From CAZGOM01 sp964542875 (GTDB lineage Bacteria > Planctomycetota > Phycisphaerae > Phycisphaerales > Phycisphaeraceae), in the NCBI GenBank assembly GCA_964542875.1, contig CAZIWA010000021.1:1-55320 (forward strand): a stretch of DNA of 55,320 nt, read 5' to 3'. This document shows positions 25,283 through 34,209 of the stretch, in pieces. A model generated the notes under the pieces. The model ran no database searches. It was not told where the DNA came from and worked only from the letters and a program-made list of their open reading frames with translations. The position numbers and the translations under genes are program-made. Numbering within the stretch: position 1 is the stretch's first letter; each line of letters begins with the position of its first letter.

Positions 25283-27106
25283 TCAGGCCGTGGTGGCCCG
25301 GATGAACTGGAGATAAAGGTTAGCGTAAACGCCGCCGGTTGCCAGCAGTTCCTCATGGGTGCCACGTTCAACGATGCGCCCGTGATCCAGCACGATCACC
25401 TGGTTGGCGTGCCGGATGGTGCTCAGCCGGTGCGCCACCACGAAGCTCGTCCGGCCCTTGAGCATGATCGCCAGGGACTTTTGAATCTTCGCCTCGGTGA
25501 TGGAGTCCACTGAGCTGGTGGCTTCATCCAGAATCATGATTCGCGGGTTCACCAGCATGGCTCGGGCAAAGCAGATCAATTGCCGCTGACCAAGCGAGAT
25601 GCCCGCGCCCCGTTCGCCGACCACGGTGTCCAGCCCATCGGGCAGCGCCTGGATGATGTCCAGGCAATCGATGGCCCGGCATGCGTCGAGGATTTCTTCA
25701 TCGTTTGCGGAAGGCCGCCCGGCCCGGATGTTTTCCCGGATGGTGCCCGTAAACAGGAAGTTGCCTTGTAGCACGATGCCCATCTGGCTGTGCAGGGATT
25801 GCGCCTGAATCTTCCGGATGTCCACCCCATCGATGAGCAATTCACCCTGCTGAGGCAGATAAAACTTCGACACCAGGTTGATGATCGAACTCTTGCCCGA
25901 CCCGGTATGCCCCACCAGCGCGATGGTCTGCCCGGGCCGCGCGGTAAACGAAACATCGTGCAGCACCGGTTTGGCCGGGTTGTAGCCGAACGTCACACCC
26001 TTGAATTCCACCTTGCCCTTGATCGGCGGCAGCACCACCGCATCAGGCGGGTCCACGAAGTCGGGCTTGCGGTCCAGAATATCAAACACTCGCTCGGCGC
26101 TCGCCATCGACGTGATCGCCGTGTTGTACTGGTTGCCGATCGCCACCAGCGGCGTCAGCAGCATGTTGGTCAAAAAGTAAAACGTGATCAACTGATCAAA
26201 CGTGCTGGCCTGCGATGACTTGAGCACCAGGTGCCCGCCCACCAGGAACAGCGTCGCCAGCACCAACTGGTTGGACAGCTCAATCATGTTGTTGAAGTTG
26301 CCCGCGGCGCGCGTTGCGTAAAGGTTGTACCCCGTGTGATCGATCACCAGGTTGGTGAACATCTCCGCGTTGTAGTCCTGCCGCACGTATCCCTGCGTCA
26401 CCCGGATGCCCACCACGGATTCCGCCAGGTTCGCGGTGATGCGTGAAAAGCTTTCCTGCACGATTCGCTGGGCGTGCGTCAGCTTCCGCTTGGAGAACTG
26501 GTAGATGACAAAGTAGATCGGCGACCAGCACAGCACCACCAGAAACAGCCATTTGTCGGAGTAGATCATCATCGCCGCTGCGGTGATGAGCGACCCGATA
26601 TTCACGATGGCGACGAAGATCGCGTCCTGAATGCCCGCGCGAAGGTTTTCCGAATCCGACGTGAACCGGCTGATGATCCGTCCGATTCGCGTGGTGTAGA
26701 AAAAGCCCATGTTCAGGCTTTGCAGATGCCGGAAGATGTGCTCACGCAGATCGTGGATCACGCCTTCACCCAGCACCAGCGCGTAGTGCTGCCGGAGCAT
26801 GAGCGTGTAATCCGTAAAGAAGCTCATCACCGCGTAGCAGGTGACCCAGAAGTACAGGTCATTGAGCTCGCCGTCTTTGATCGGCCCATTAAGCGTCTTG
26901 GCCAGCAGCCACGCCAGCGCTGGTCCCTGGATCGCGCGCAGCACCACCCACACCAGCAACAGGTACAGCGTCACCTTGTACGGCGTGGTGTACTTGAGCA
27001 TCCGCTTGTAGAGCCCAAGCTCCAGCGACCGGGTGCGGACCTCATCGCCTTCTTTGATCACCTGCGCCAGGGTGTTGATCGGTTTGACTTGCTCAATCTT
27101 GCTCAT
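25283..27106 (-). CDS. ABC exporter half-transporter with consensus Walker B and degenerate signature
   Basis: This 607-residue protein has a six-helix exporter-type membrane domain (~30-320) fused to an ATPase domain. Walker A is GHTGSGKSS, the Q-loop is present, Walker B is IMILDEATSSVD with the catalytic Glu, and the H-loop is VVAHRLSTI. The signature is ISLGQRQ in place of LSGGQ. Its start overlaps the stop of the next transporter gene by four bases (ATGA), so the two are translationally coupled and should form a heterodimer of the BmrCD/TM287-288 kind. The substrate is unknown. Confidence 0.92.
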   Translation of the reverse strand: MSKIEQVKPINTLAQVIKEGDEVRTRSLELGLYKRMLKYTTPYKVTLYLLLVWVVLRAIQGPALAWLLAKTLNGPIKDGELNDLYFWVTCYAVMSFFTDYTLMLRQHYALVLGEGVIHDLREHIFRHLQSLNMGFFYTTRIGRIISRFTSDSENLRAGIQDAIFVAIVNIGSLITAAAMMIYSDKWLFLVVLCWSPIYFVIYQFSKRKLTHAQRIVQESFSRITANLAESVVGIRVTQGYVRQDYNAEMFTNLVIDHTGYNLYATRAAGNFNNMIELSNQLVLATLFLVGGHLVLKSSQASTFDQLITFYFLTNMLLTPLVAIGNQYNTAITSMASAERVFDILDRKPDFVDPPDAVVLPPIKGKVEFKGVTFGYNPAKPVLHDVSFTARPGQTIALVGHTGSGKSSIINLVSKFYLPQQGELLIDGVDIRKIQAQSLHSQMGIVLQGNFLFTGTIRENIRAGRPSANDEEILDACRAIDCLDIIQALPDGLDTVVGERGAGISLGQRQLICFARAMLVNPRIMILDEATSSVDSITEAKIQKSLAIMLKGRTSFVVAHRLSTIRHANQVIVLDHGRIVERGTHEELLATGGVYANLYLQFIRATTA

Positions 27107-29100
27107 GCCTGCCCCCCATTTGGGTTGTGGGTTGCGGCGCCGGCGCCTGAAGCGCCCGGACTGCCCGGTGCCTCAAGCGGGGAACTGATCTGGCCTTCCA
27201 TCCACTGCCGTGCACGGATAATCGCTTCGCTTTCGGGGTCCAGAAACTGCAGACTGGCGATTTCCTTGTACCGGCCGGGCCGCTTGAGCAGCTCTTCATG
27301 CGTGCCGATCTGGGCGATCCGCCCGTTCTCCAGCACGATGATGAAGTCCGCCCTGCGCAGCGTGCTCAGCCGATGCGCCACCACGAAGGTGGTCCGGCCC
27401 TTCATGGCGTTGTCCATGGCCAGCAGGATTTCGTGTTCGGTTTCCGGGTCGATGGCAGCGGTCGCGTCGTCGAGAATCAGCACCGACGGCTGCAGGATCA
27501 CCGCGCGTGCGATGGCGATGCGCTGGCGCTGCCCGCCCGAAAGCGTAAGCCCGCCTTCGGCGACGATGGAGTCATACCCCTTGGGCATCTCCTGAATGAA
27601 CTTGTCGGCAGCGGCCACTTGCGCCGCCGCCTGAATTTCTTCTCTGGTCGCCTCTGGCTTGCCGAAGGCGATGTTGTTGGCCACCGTGTTGGAGAACAAC
27701 ACACTCTCCTGAAACACCAGCCCGATGTTGCGCCGGAGGTCTTCCAGGCGCATGTCTTTAAGGTCCACCCCATCAATGGTGATCCGCCCCGAATCCGGAT
27801 CGTAAAACCGGGGGATCAGCGACAACAGCGAGCTTTTCCCTGCGCCCGTTGCGCCGAGGATCGCCACGCACTGCCCGGGCTTGACCTCAAAGGAAATTTC
27901 CTTGAGCACCATTTCCCCGGGGTTGTAGCCGAAGGAAACATTTTCAAATTTGATGTGCCCGGCGAGCTTGGGTTTCTGCACCGCACCCGGCTTGGAATCG
28001 ATCTCCAGCTTCGCGTCGAGAATCTGCACCACCCGGCCCGCCGCCGTCAGGCTTTGCTGGAGCGTATTGGCAAGGTTGGCGATGGCGTTGACCTGGCCGG
28101 AAAACTGCTGCAGCAAAACCGTGAAGATGATCAGCTTGCCGACGGTGAGTGTGGGGTCTGCCTGATTGCGCGTGGTGATCACCACCCAGCCGCCATACAG
28201 CAGCACCACAATGATGTTGATCTGCGTCAGCGATTGCGCCAATGCCGAGTACCGGCTCACCTGCTTAAACAGCCACCGCTGACGTTGCCGGTAGGCGATG
28301 TTGGCGCCACGGAACTTATCGATCTCCGCCTGCTGCCGACCAAAGCCCTTCACCACGTGCTGCCCCTGGGCATTCTCGCTGACGATCAGAATCAGCCGGT
28401 CAAACAGGGTCCGGTTTTCTTCGTAGCCCGGCCGAACGGTTTTGGAGAACCAGATCGAAAGCATAAACAGCACCGGCGTGGTGGACATGCCCACCAGCGT
28501 CAAAAACGGGTGCAGGTTCACCATGTAGATGATGTAGACCGCCAGGGTCACGATCAGCACCACCACCTGGATAACCGCCTGATCCGTAAACGTGGCGATG
28601 TTGTTCACATCACCGGTCGCCCGGTTGATGATGGAGCCCGTCTCGTTCGCATCAAAAAACCGGAAGCTCAGCCGTTGCAGCTTGTCGTAAATGCGCGAAC
28701 GCAGCGCGCCCACGATGGCCTGGATCAGCTTGGCCTGGGAGATCACCGCCCGCAGCCGGAGCACAAAGCGCAGCAGCGTGAAAGCCACCATCACCACGCA
28801 AAGCACCACGATGCACTTAAAGGGCTCCCAGTCGCTCGGCAGCGCCAAGCCCCAAAGCGCCTTGGGCGGCGGAGCATCGGGCTTCACTGCTTTGCCGAGA
28901 ATGTCCACCATCAAGCCGGTGATGCTGATGATCGCCAGCGAAATACCCAGCAGGATGATATTCAACGTCAAAAGTTCGATGCACTTGCCAGGGTACTTAA
29001 GGCCCTGGCTGGCCATCCACTTGACAAGATATCCGTTGGATCGGGGTGGGGCTGCGAGAATCGGGTCGATTCGTAACTTGGATCTGCCGTCTTCGGACAC
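27103..29100 (-). CDS. ABC exporter half-transporter with degenerate Walker B
   Basis: This 665-residue protein starts at a GTG at 29100 with AGGA upstream. The membrane domain (~45-380) includes an extra hydrophobic N-terminal helix and is followed by an ATPase domain with Walker A GATGAGKSS, intact signature LSGGQRQRIAIARA, and Walker B VLILDDATAAID, where Asp replaces the catalytic Glu. Together with the partner's altered signature this makes one degenerate and one active ATP site per heterodimer. The tail (~630-665) is Pro/Gly/Ala-rich. It is the first gene of the pair. Confidence 0.92.
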   Translation of the reverse strand: MSEDGRSKLRIDPILAAPPRSNGYLVKWMASQGLKYPGKCIELLTLNIILLGISLAIISITGLMVDILGKAVKPDAPPPKALWGLALPSDWEPFKCIVVLCVVMVAFTLLRFVLRLRAVISQAKLIQAIVGALRSRIYDKLQRLSFRFFDANETGSIINRATGDVNNIATFTDQAVIQVVVLIVTLAVYIIYMVNLHPFLTLVGMSTTPVLFMLSIWFSKTVRPGYEENRTLFDRLILIVSENAQGQHVVKGFGRQQAEIDKFRGANIAYRQRQRWLFKQVSRYSALAQSLTQINIIVVLLYGGWVVITTRNQADPTLTVGKLIIFTVLLQQFSGQVNAIANLANTLQQSLTAAGRVVQILDAKLEIDSKPGAVQKPKLAGHIKFENVSFGYNPGEMVLKEISFEVKPGQCVAILGATGAGKSSLLSLIPRFYDPDSGRITIDGVDLKDMRLEDLRRNIGLVFQESVLFSNTVANNIAFGKPEATREEIQAAAQVAAADKFIQEMPKGYDSIVAEGGLTLSGGQRQRIAIARAVILQPSVLILDDATAAIDPETEHEILLAMDNAMKGRTTFVVAHRLSTLRRADFIIVLENGRIAQIGTHEELLKRPGRYKEIASLQFLDPESEAIIRARQWMEGQISSPLEAPGSPGASGAGAATHNPNGGQA

Positions 29101-29227
29101 TGTTCCTGAATTCCCTCAAGCGGTAGTGTGGGCCGCTCGTCCCAATATGACCGACTACACACGATATCAGGTGATGCCGGACCCTCAAAATCGTGAGGCC
29201 GAGCCATGGTGTACAAACCGCGAACCC

Positions 29228-29255
29228 TTGACCCCTCATCTTCTCCCGTTACACT
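29228..29255 (+). promoter_or_regulatory. Presumed fbaB promoter
   Basis: TTGACC (29228-29233), 16 bases and TACACT (29250-29255) lie about 50 bases upstream of the aldolase ATG, giving a leader of ~43 bases. The fit to the consensus is moderate. Confidence 0.45.
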
Positions 29256-29304
29256 CGGGTTTTACCCCCCTGCACGCCCCCACCCCCAATCAAAGGACCC
29301 CTCC

Positions 29305-30375
29305 ATGGCCACTGACATCGCAAGCCTTCTTGGCTCCGAAGCAAGCGCTCTTTTGGGCTACACCGCCAAGGGCTTCCCCAAGAACACCCTTCATCTCCCC
29401 GGGCCAAACTTCGTCGACCAATGCCTGGCGCCCACCGACCGCTCGCCCAACGTCCTGCGAAACTTCCAGCTTATCTTGAACTCCGGCCGCCTCGCCAACA
29501 CCGGCTACGTCTCCATCCTCCCGGTCGACCAGGGCATCGAACACAGCGCCGGGGCTTCCTTCGCCAAAAACCCTATCTATTTTGACCCCGAAAACATCGT
29601 GAAGCTCGCCATCGAAGGCGGATGCAATGCCGTCGCCTCCACCCTCGGCGTCCTGGGCTCCGTCTCCCGCAAATACGCCCACAAAATCCCCTTCCTGGTC
29701 AAACTCAATCACAACGAGCTCCTCACCTACCCAAACCGGTTCGACCAAGTCCCCTTCGCCCGCGTAAAGCAGGCCTTCGACATGGGCGCTGTCGCCGTCG
29801 GCGCCACCATCTACTTCGGCTCCGATGATTCCACCCGCCAGATCCGCGAGGTCTCTGAAGCTTTCCAGCAGGCACACGAACTGGGCCTCGTCACCGTCCT
29901 CTGGTGCTACCTGCGCAACCCGTCCTTCAAACCCAAAGGCGGCCCCGATTACCACGTCGCCGCAGACCTCACCGGCCAGGCCAACCACCTGGGAGCCACC
30001 ATCCAGGCCGACATCGTCAAACAAAAACTCCCCGAAACCAACGGCGGGTACGAGTACCTCAACACCTCCAGCTCTTATGGCAAGTTCGACAAACGCATGT
30101 ATCAGGTCCTCACCCCTGACAACAACCCCATTGAACTCACCCGCTACCAGGTGGCCAACGGCTACATGGGCCGCGTTCCCCTCATTAACTCCGGCGGCGC
30201 TTCCGGCGAAAATGACTTCGCCGAAGCCGCAAAAACCGCGGTCATCAACAAGCGCGCAGGCGGCATGGGCCTCATCTCCGGCCGCAAAGCCTTCCAACGC
30301 CCCATGGCCGAAGGTGTGAAAATCCTCAACACCATCCAGGACGTCTACCTCGACAAGTCCGTCACCATCGCCTAA
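29305..30375 (+). CDS. fbaB: Class I fructose-bisphosphate aldolase (FbaB/DhnA type)
   Basis: This 356-residue protein starts at the ATG at 29305, preceded by AAAGGA; a frame extending to 29206 has no family match. It cleaves fructose 1,6-bisphosphate in glycolysis, or makes it in gluconeogenesis. It is collinear with E. coli FbaB: ILPVDQGIEHSAG, LVKLNHNELLTYP, AFDMGAVAVGATIYFGS, HVAADLTGQANHL, then the Schiff-base Lys in ADIVKQK, and INKRAGGMGLISGRKAF. It stands alone between the divergent exporter genes and the convergent TerC gene. Confidence 0.95.
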   Translation: MATDIASLLGSEASALLGYTAKGFPKNTLHLPGPNFVDQCLAPTDRSPNVLRNFQLILNSGRLANTGYVSILPVDQGIEHSAGASFAKNPIYFDPENIVKLAIEGGCNAVASTLGVLGSVSRKYAHKIPFLVKLNHNELLTYPNRFDQVPFARVKQAFDMGAVAVGATIYFGSDDSTRQIREVSEAFQQAHELGLVTVLWCYLRNPSFKPKGGPDYHVAADLTGQANHLGATIQADIVKQKLPETNGGYEYLNTSSSYGKFDKRMYQVLTPDNNPIELTRYQVANGYMGRVPLINSGGASGENDFAEAAKTAVINKRAGGMGLISGRKAFQRPMAEGVKILNTIQDVYLDKSVTIA

Positions 30376-30392
30376 TCCCCCCTTTTAAAAAC

Positions 30393-30428
30393 AAAAGGCC
30401 GATGAACCTGCGTTCATCGGCCTTTTTT
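30393..30428. terminator. Bidirectional terminator between fbaB and the TerC gene
   Basis: A perfect 15-bp stem (arms 30393-30407 and 30412-30426, loop CTGC) is followed by a T-run. An A-run on the other side lets it serve the convergent TerC gene as well. Confidence 0.9.
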
Positions 30429-30445
30429 GTTGTTCTTACCGGCAA

Positions 30446-31528
30446 TCACTCCGCCTTGGTCTCTTCGCTTGCTTCCTTCTTGGGGCCAAACATCAGCGAT
30501 GCGCCCACGGAGATGACAAGAATCGCCCCCACCACGCTCAGTGAAAGCGGCGTAGGCACCTTGATGAAGTCCACCAGCACCATCTTGGACCCGATAAAGA
30601 TCAGGATCAGCGCCAATCCATGCCCAAGGTATACAAACAAATTCATGAACCCGGCCAGGGCAAAGTAAAGCGCCCGAAGACCAAGAATCGCAAAGATGTT
30701 GCTCGTCAGCACGATGAACGGATCAGAAGTGATCGCCAGCACCGCGGGGATGGAGTCCACCGCGAACACCACGTCGGTCGCTTCCACCACCACCAGCGCC
30801 AGAAACAACGGCGTGGCGATCCACTTGCCCGCTTGCTTGATGAAAAAATGCTCGCCGTCGAGCTTGTCGGAGAACGGTACAAACTTCTTGCACACCCGAA
30901 CGACCCACTTCTGGGAAAAGTCCTCGTCTTCTTTATTCCCCTGGCTGAAAGCCATTTTCAAACCGGTGAATACCAGGAACGCGCCCAGGATGTAGATAAG
31001 CCAGTGGAACTTGGCCAAAAGCGCCACGCCGGCAAAGATGAACACCGTCCGTAGCACCAGCGCGCCGAAAATGCCCCAGAACAGCACCCGGTGCTGATAC
31101 TTCGGCGGAATCTTGAAAAAGCTGAAAATCACCAGAAAGATGAAAAGATTGTCCACCGAAAGGGACTTTTCAATCAGATACGCCGCTACATATTTCACTG
31201 CGGCATCACCCGCGGACGTCGGCACCAGGTCAGACACCGCCGCTCCCCCCGCTCCTGCCGGTTGGGTATGTGCCGCCACCGGCCCGCCATGCCCGGTCTC
31301 AAACTGCGCCTGGTACTTATAAAACACCACCAGCGAAAACAGCAGCCCCAGCGACACCCAGAAAATGCTCCAGCCCACCGCTTCCTTGAACTTCACTTCA
31401 TGGGCGGCTTTGTGAAACACAAACAGGTCCAGCGCCAGCAGAATCAGAATCAAAACGCTGAATGCGCCCCACATGAACGCGGAGCTGGACAGGAGGTCGG
31501 TTGTTATCAAAGACAGAAAAAACGTCAT
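30446..31528 (-). CDS. TerC/Alx-family integral membrane protein
   Basis: This 360-residue protein has about nine hydrophobic helices. TerC hallmarks are EKSLSVDNLFIFLVIFSFF and VEATDVVFAVDSIPAVLAI, the paired acidic motifs thought to bind or move a divalent metal such as manganese. A Gly/Ala/Pro-rich loop at ~75-105 is longer than in typical members. The family is linked to metal-ion export and metalation of secreted proteins. I looked for a yybP-ykoY manganese riboswitch in the 95-base upstream gap and did not find one. Confidence 0.9.
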   Translation of the reverse strand: MTFFLSLITTDLLSSSAFMWGAFSVLILILLALDLFVFHKAAHEVKFKEAVGWSIFWVSLGLLFSLVVFYKYQAQFETGHGGPVAAHTQPAGAGGAAVSDLVPTSAGDAAVKYVAAYLIEKSLSVDNLFIFLVIFSFFKIPPKYQHRVLFWGIFGALVLRTVFIFAGVALLAKFHWLIYILGAFLVFTGLKMAFSQGNKEDEDFSQKWVVRVCKKFVPFSDKLDGEHFFIKQAGKWIATPLFLALVVVEATDVVFAVDSIPAVLAITSDPFIVLTSNIFAILGLRALYFALAGFMNLFVYLGHGLALILIFIGSKMVLVDFIKVPTPLSLSVVGAILVISVGASLMFGPKKEASEETKAE

Positions 31529-31623
31529 AGACCCTCTCAGGTTGAAAACGCAGGATGATAGGTGAAGCTCTCACCCCGCCATGCGAAAAGCGACTTTTCA
31601 AATCGCCGATCTGCGAAAATCGG

Positions 31624-33006
31624 CTATCGGACCAACTGGTTTAAGTCCGTCCAATACCCTTCGGTCACCACCGGCAGGTCCGAGGGCCGCTTTCGCAGTT
31701 CCCGCACCAGGGTGGCCATTGGTTCATGCAGGGGCGCCGTAAAGCGCATCACTTCTTTGGTAATCGGGTGGGTGAACTGCAGCAGGCCCGCATGCAGCGC
31801 CGGCTGCGCCAGCAGGATATCCCCCCGCGCGGCGATCTCCCTGTCGGCCTTCTGCCCGGCTTCCTTATCGCGTGCGAAATTCAGCAGCTTGCGCGATCCC
31901 GCGGCGATCGGCGGCTGATCCAATTCCTTCATCCCCACCGCTTCGCCGCCATACACCAGGTCCCCCACGATCGGGTTGCCCGTATAGCTCAGATGAACCC
32001 GGATCTGGTGGGTCCGCCCCGTCTTTAGTTCAAGCTCCACCAGGCAATACCCCTGGTACTGCTCACGAACCCGGTAATACGTCAGCGCATACTTCGCCAC
32101 CGAATCATGCCGGACGGAGAACGCCTCTTTAATCGTCGGATGCTGCCCGATCGGGTATTCAAACGCCCCGCCGGGCGGCTCGATATTCCCGTGCACCACC
32201 GCCAGGTAGGCCTTGAGCGTCTGGCGTTCTTCAAACTGCTTGGCCACGCCCCAGTGCGCCTCATCGGACTTGGCCACCACAATGCAGCCGGTGGTGTTCT
32301 TGTCCAGCCGATGGATGATCCCGGGGCGAAATTCCTGCGCCCCCACAGCGCTCAGCCCGCCGACGCGCCCGTCTTCTTCCTGGCCTCGCTTATCGCTGGA
32401 AAACCCTCGCGTGCGCAATTCCTGGTAGATGCCCCCCGCCGCCTCCACGCGCTGCTTAAAGCGCCACGCCAGGCCATTCAAAAGCGTTCCGGAGGTCTGG
32501 CTGCGCGCGGGATGAACGATCAGGTTCGCCTGCTTGTTGATCACAATCAGATGTTCATCTTCAAACAACACATCAAGCGGCATTTCTTCCGCCAGGATTC
32601 GTTTCACCGCCTTGGCCGGCAGCACGATATCAATCTCATCCCCCGCCCGGATCTTGGTGCTGGATTTGGGCACCTTCCCGTTGATCTTCACGCCTCCCAG
32701 ATCGATGAGTTTCTGCACCCGGCTCCGGCTGATGCCTTTAAGCCGGTTTTGCAGATACACATCCACGCGCGAGAGCAGGTCTTTCTTGACGGATATCCGC
32801 CGATGTTCCGGCTCGGTGCCAAACGCGTTGGGCTTGGGAAGGGTGAGTTCCTCTTCATCCAGTTCCACGGTGCCGGGCTCTTCCTCGGTCAGCGCAACGC
32901 TTTCTTCATCGGGATTGGCTTCAAAGACAACGTCTTCCCACCCCTCACCCGGCTTTTGCGTGCCGTGAGCTGTCACTTCAGGTTGGTTTTCTTCCTCACG
33001 GGCCAT
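31624..33006 (-). CDS. RluA-family 23S rRNA/tRNA pseudouridine synthase (RluD-like)
   Basis: This 460-residue protein begins with an acidic, probably disordered region (~1-70). An S4 RNA-binding domain follows (~75-130: VDVYLQNRLKGISRSRVQKLIDLGGVKING), then the catalytic domain with PGIIHRLDKNTTG carrying the catalytic Asp and GRTHQIRVHLSYTGNPIVGD near the end. It isomerises uridines in RNA. The S4 domain favours the RluD/RluC branch, and the exact target base is not decided. A ~45-residue insertion near 215-250 (SSDKRGQEEDGRVGG) is unusual. The YfgM-like gene lies 29 bases upstream. Confidence 0.9.
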   Translation of the reverse strand: MAREEENQPEVTAHGTQKPGEGWEDVVFEANPDEESVALTEEEPGTVELDEEELTLPKPNAFGTEPEHRRISVKKDLLSRVDVYLQNRLKGISRSRVQKLIDLGGVKINGKVPKSSTKIRAGDEIDIVLPAKAVKRILAEEMPLDVLFEDEHLIVINKQANLIVHPARSQTSGTLLNGLAWRFKQRVEAAGGIYQELRTRGFSSDKRGQEEDGRVGGLSAVGAQEFRPGIIHRLDKNTTGCIVVAKSDEAHWGVAKQFEERQTLKAYLAVVHGNIEPPGGAFEYPIGQHPTIKEAFSVRHDSVAKYALTYYRVREQYQGYCLVELELKTGRTHQIRVHLSYTGNPIVGDLVYGGEAVGMKELDQPPIAAGSRKLLNFARDKEAGQKADREIAARGDILLAQPALHAGLLQFTHPITKEVMRFTAPLHEPMATLVRELRKRPSDLPVVTEGYWTDLNQLVR

Positions 33007-33035
33007 GGCTGATAAACGCCTGCGCTTGTCGCGCC

Positions 33036-33803
33036 TCAGGGCTTGGTGGGAACGCCAGCAGGCAGCGCTGGCGTCGGGCCAGACCCACCCGCCTCAGGCA
33101 TCACAAGCGGCAGTTCCTCACGGGGAGTCGCCGGACCCTTGGGTCCAAACGGAAGCGTCGCCGCGGTGTTGTAGGTCAGTTTCTGCGTCAGCTTGGGGGC
33201 AATCTTGGCCAGTTCAGCCGCCTGCGAAGCGATCTGCGGATACGCTTCCTTGGCATCCTTCTCCACGCCCAGATACAGGGCCTGCGCCTTATCGAAAGCC
33301 CCGCGTGCTTCTTCCACGCCGGCCATGCCCAGACGCGCATTGATCTTGTAAAGCAGATCGGCGTTGGGATCGTTGATCACTTCATTAAACGCTGCGGCCG
33401 CCTGGCTGATGGACGCATCCTTGCCGGCCGTCCCAGCCGGTTGTGTCGCCGCCGGCTGCGTGGACGCCGGCAGCCCCATCGGCAGCGCCGCACTCTGCCG
33501 GGCCTGGGTCAAATAAAGATTCCCCGCACGGATGGAAGCCAGCCAACCCACCGCGGTTCCCTTGTTGTCGGCAGCCACCGTCGACATGGACTGGGGCGAA
33601 GTCGAGTTCGCCATATTCAGCCACGCCTGGTTCATCTGCTCAGCCTGCCGCACGGAGTAAAGCCGGTAGGCAAACACCGCCACCAGGATCACCAGAATCC
33701 CCGTCAGCAGGGAATTACCCCATTTATCCCAAAACGGCGCAGCGCCGGAGACAAAATCATCCCAATCATTGCCGGACTCGACTTTTTCGATGTCTTTGCT
33801 CAT
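33036..33803 (-). CDS. YfgM-like single-pass membrane protein with TPR-type helices
   Basis: This 255-residue protein has an N-terminal cytoplasmic segment, one membrane helix (~30-48: LLTGILVILVAVFAYRLY), and a periplasmic helical part. The helix pairs (WLASIRAGNLYLTQA, then ISQAAAAFNEVIND, then YKINARLGMAGVEEARGAFDKAQALYL) resemble the tetratricopeptide-like fold of YfgM, a helper of the SecYEG translocon. Pro/Thr-rich stretches are inserted at ~105-125 and at the C-terminus. It is probably co-transcribed with the pseudouridine synthase gene. Confidence 0.72.
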   Translation of the reverse strand: MSKDIEKVESGNDWDDFVSGAAPFWDKWGNSLLTGILVILVAVFAYRLYSVRQAEQMNQAWLNMANSTSPQSMSTVAADNKGTAVGWLASIRAGNLYLTQARQSAALPMGLPASTQPAATQPAGTAGKDASISQAAAAFNEVINDPNADLLYKINARLGMAGVEEARGAFDKAQALYLGVEKDAKEAYPQIASQAAELAKIAPKLTQKLTYNTAATLPFGPKGPATPREELPLVMPEAGGSGPTPALPAGVPTKP

Positions 33804-34025
33804 AAGTCATCCATTCTAGCGAATCTTCACGCCTCGAGTCCGCTGTCACAGAAAGTCCCAAGCTCACATCACCGCCCTGACCCCTCGAGTCTCAAACTTC
33901 ACCCGGACCTCCGTTTCCTCCCTTCCTCCCCGCTGGGCTATCTCATTTACCCAAAGCCCACGCATTCGAGTGGCCGAGGCATCGGCTATCCAGGAGCGGA
34001 TTGACTAAGGTTTGAGTATCAAAAG

Positions 34026-34121
34026 GGCATGCACCTGGGATGGATCAGGCGTTTTCGAAGCCCCCCGATATCCCGAAAACCCGATACCCCGGGTGCATGT
34101 GCCTTCGCATTATCCAAATGC
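34026..34121. repeat. 96-bp interspersed repeat, copy 2
   Basis: This is the partner of 10123-10218; the 48-base core 34056-34103 has one mismatch. In this copy the left end GGCATGCACCTGGG and right end CCCGGGTGCATGT are nearly complementary, so the element folds into a hairpin. It fills much of the 406-base gap between the YfgM-like gene and the LacI gene and ends 28 bases before the presumed LacI-gene promoter. The rest of the gap shows no gene. Confidence 0.75.
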
Positions 34122-34149
34122 AATTGCCATGCTCCTCCCCCGCCCCCGA

Positions 34150-34178
34150 TTGACACCCGCCCCCGCCCCCTCTACGTT
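34150..34178 (+). promoter_or_regulatory. Presumed promoter of the LacI-family gene
   Basis: TTGACA (34150-34155), a 17-base C-rich spacer and TACGTT (34173-34178) lie upstream of the ATG at 34210. The -35 is perfect; the -10 is weak, as for an activator-dependent or low-level promoter. Confidence 0.4.
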
Positions 34179-34209
34179 GTGGGAGTAAAACGTCAAATCA
34201 AGGCTTCAA

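Noticed and set aside
31529..31623. Possible yybP-ykoY manganese riboswitch before the TerC-family gene
   Set aside because: The gap is only 95 bases and shows none of the conserved internal-loop sequences; only a small GGTGA...TCACC hairpin is present.
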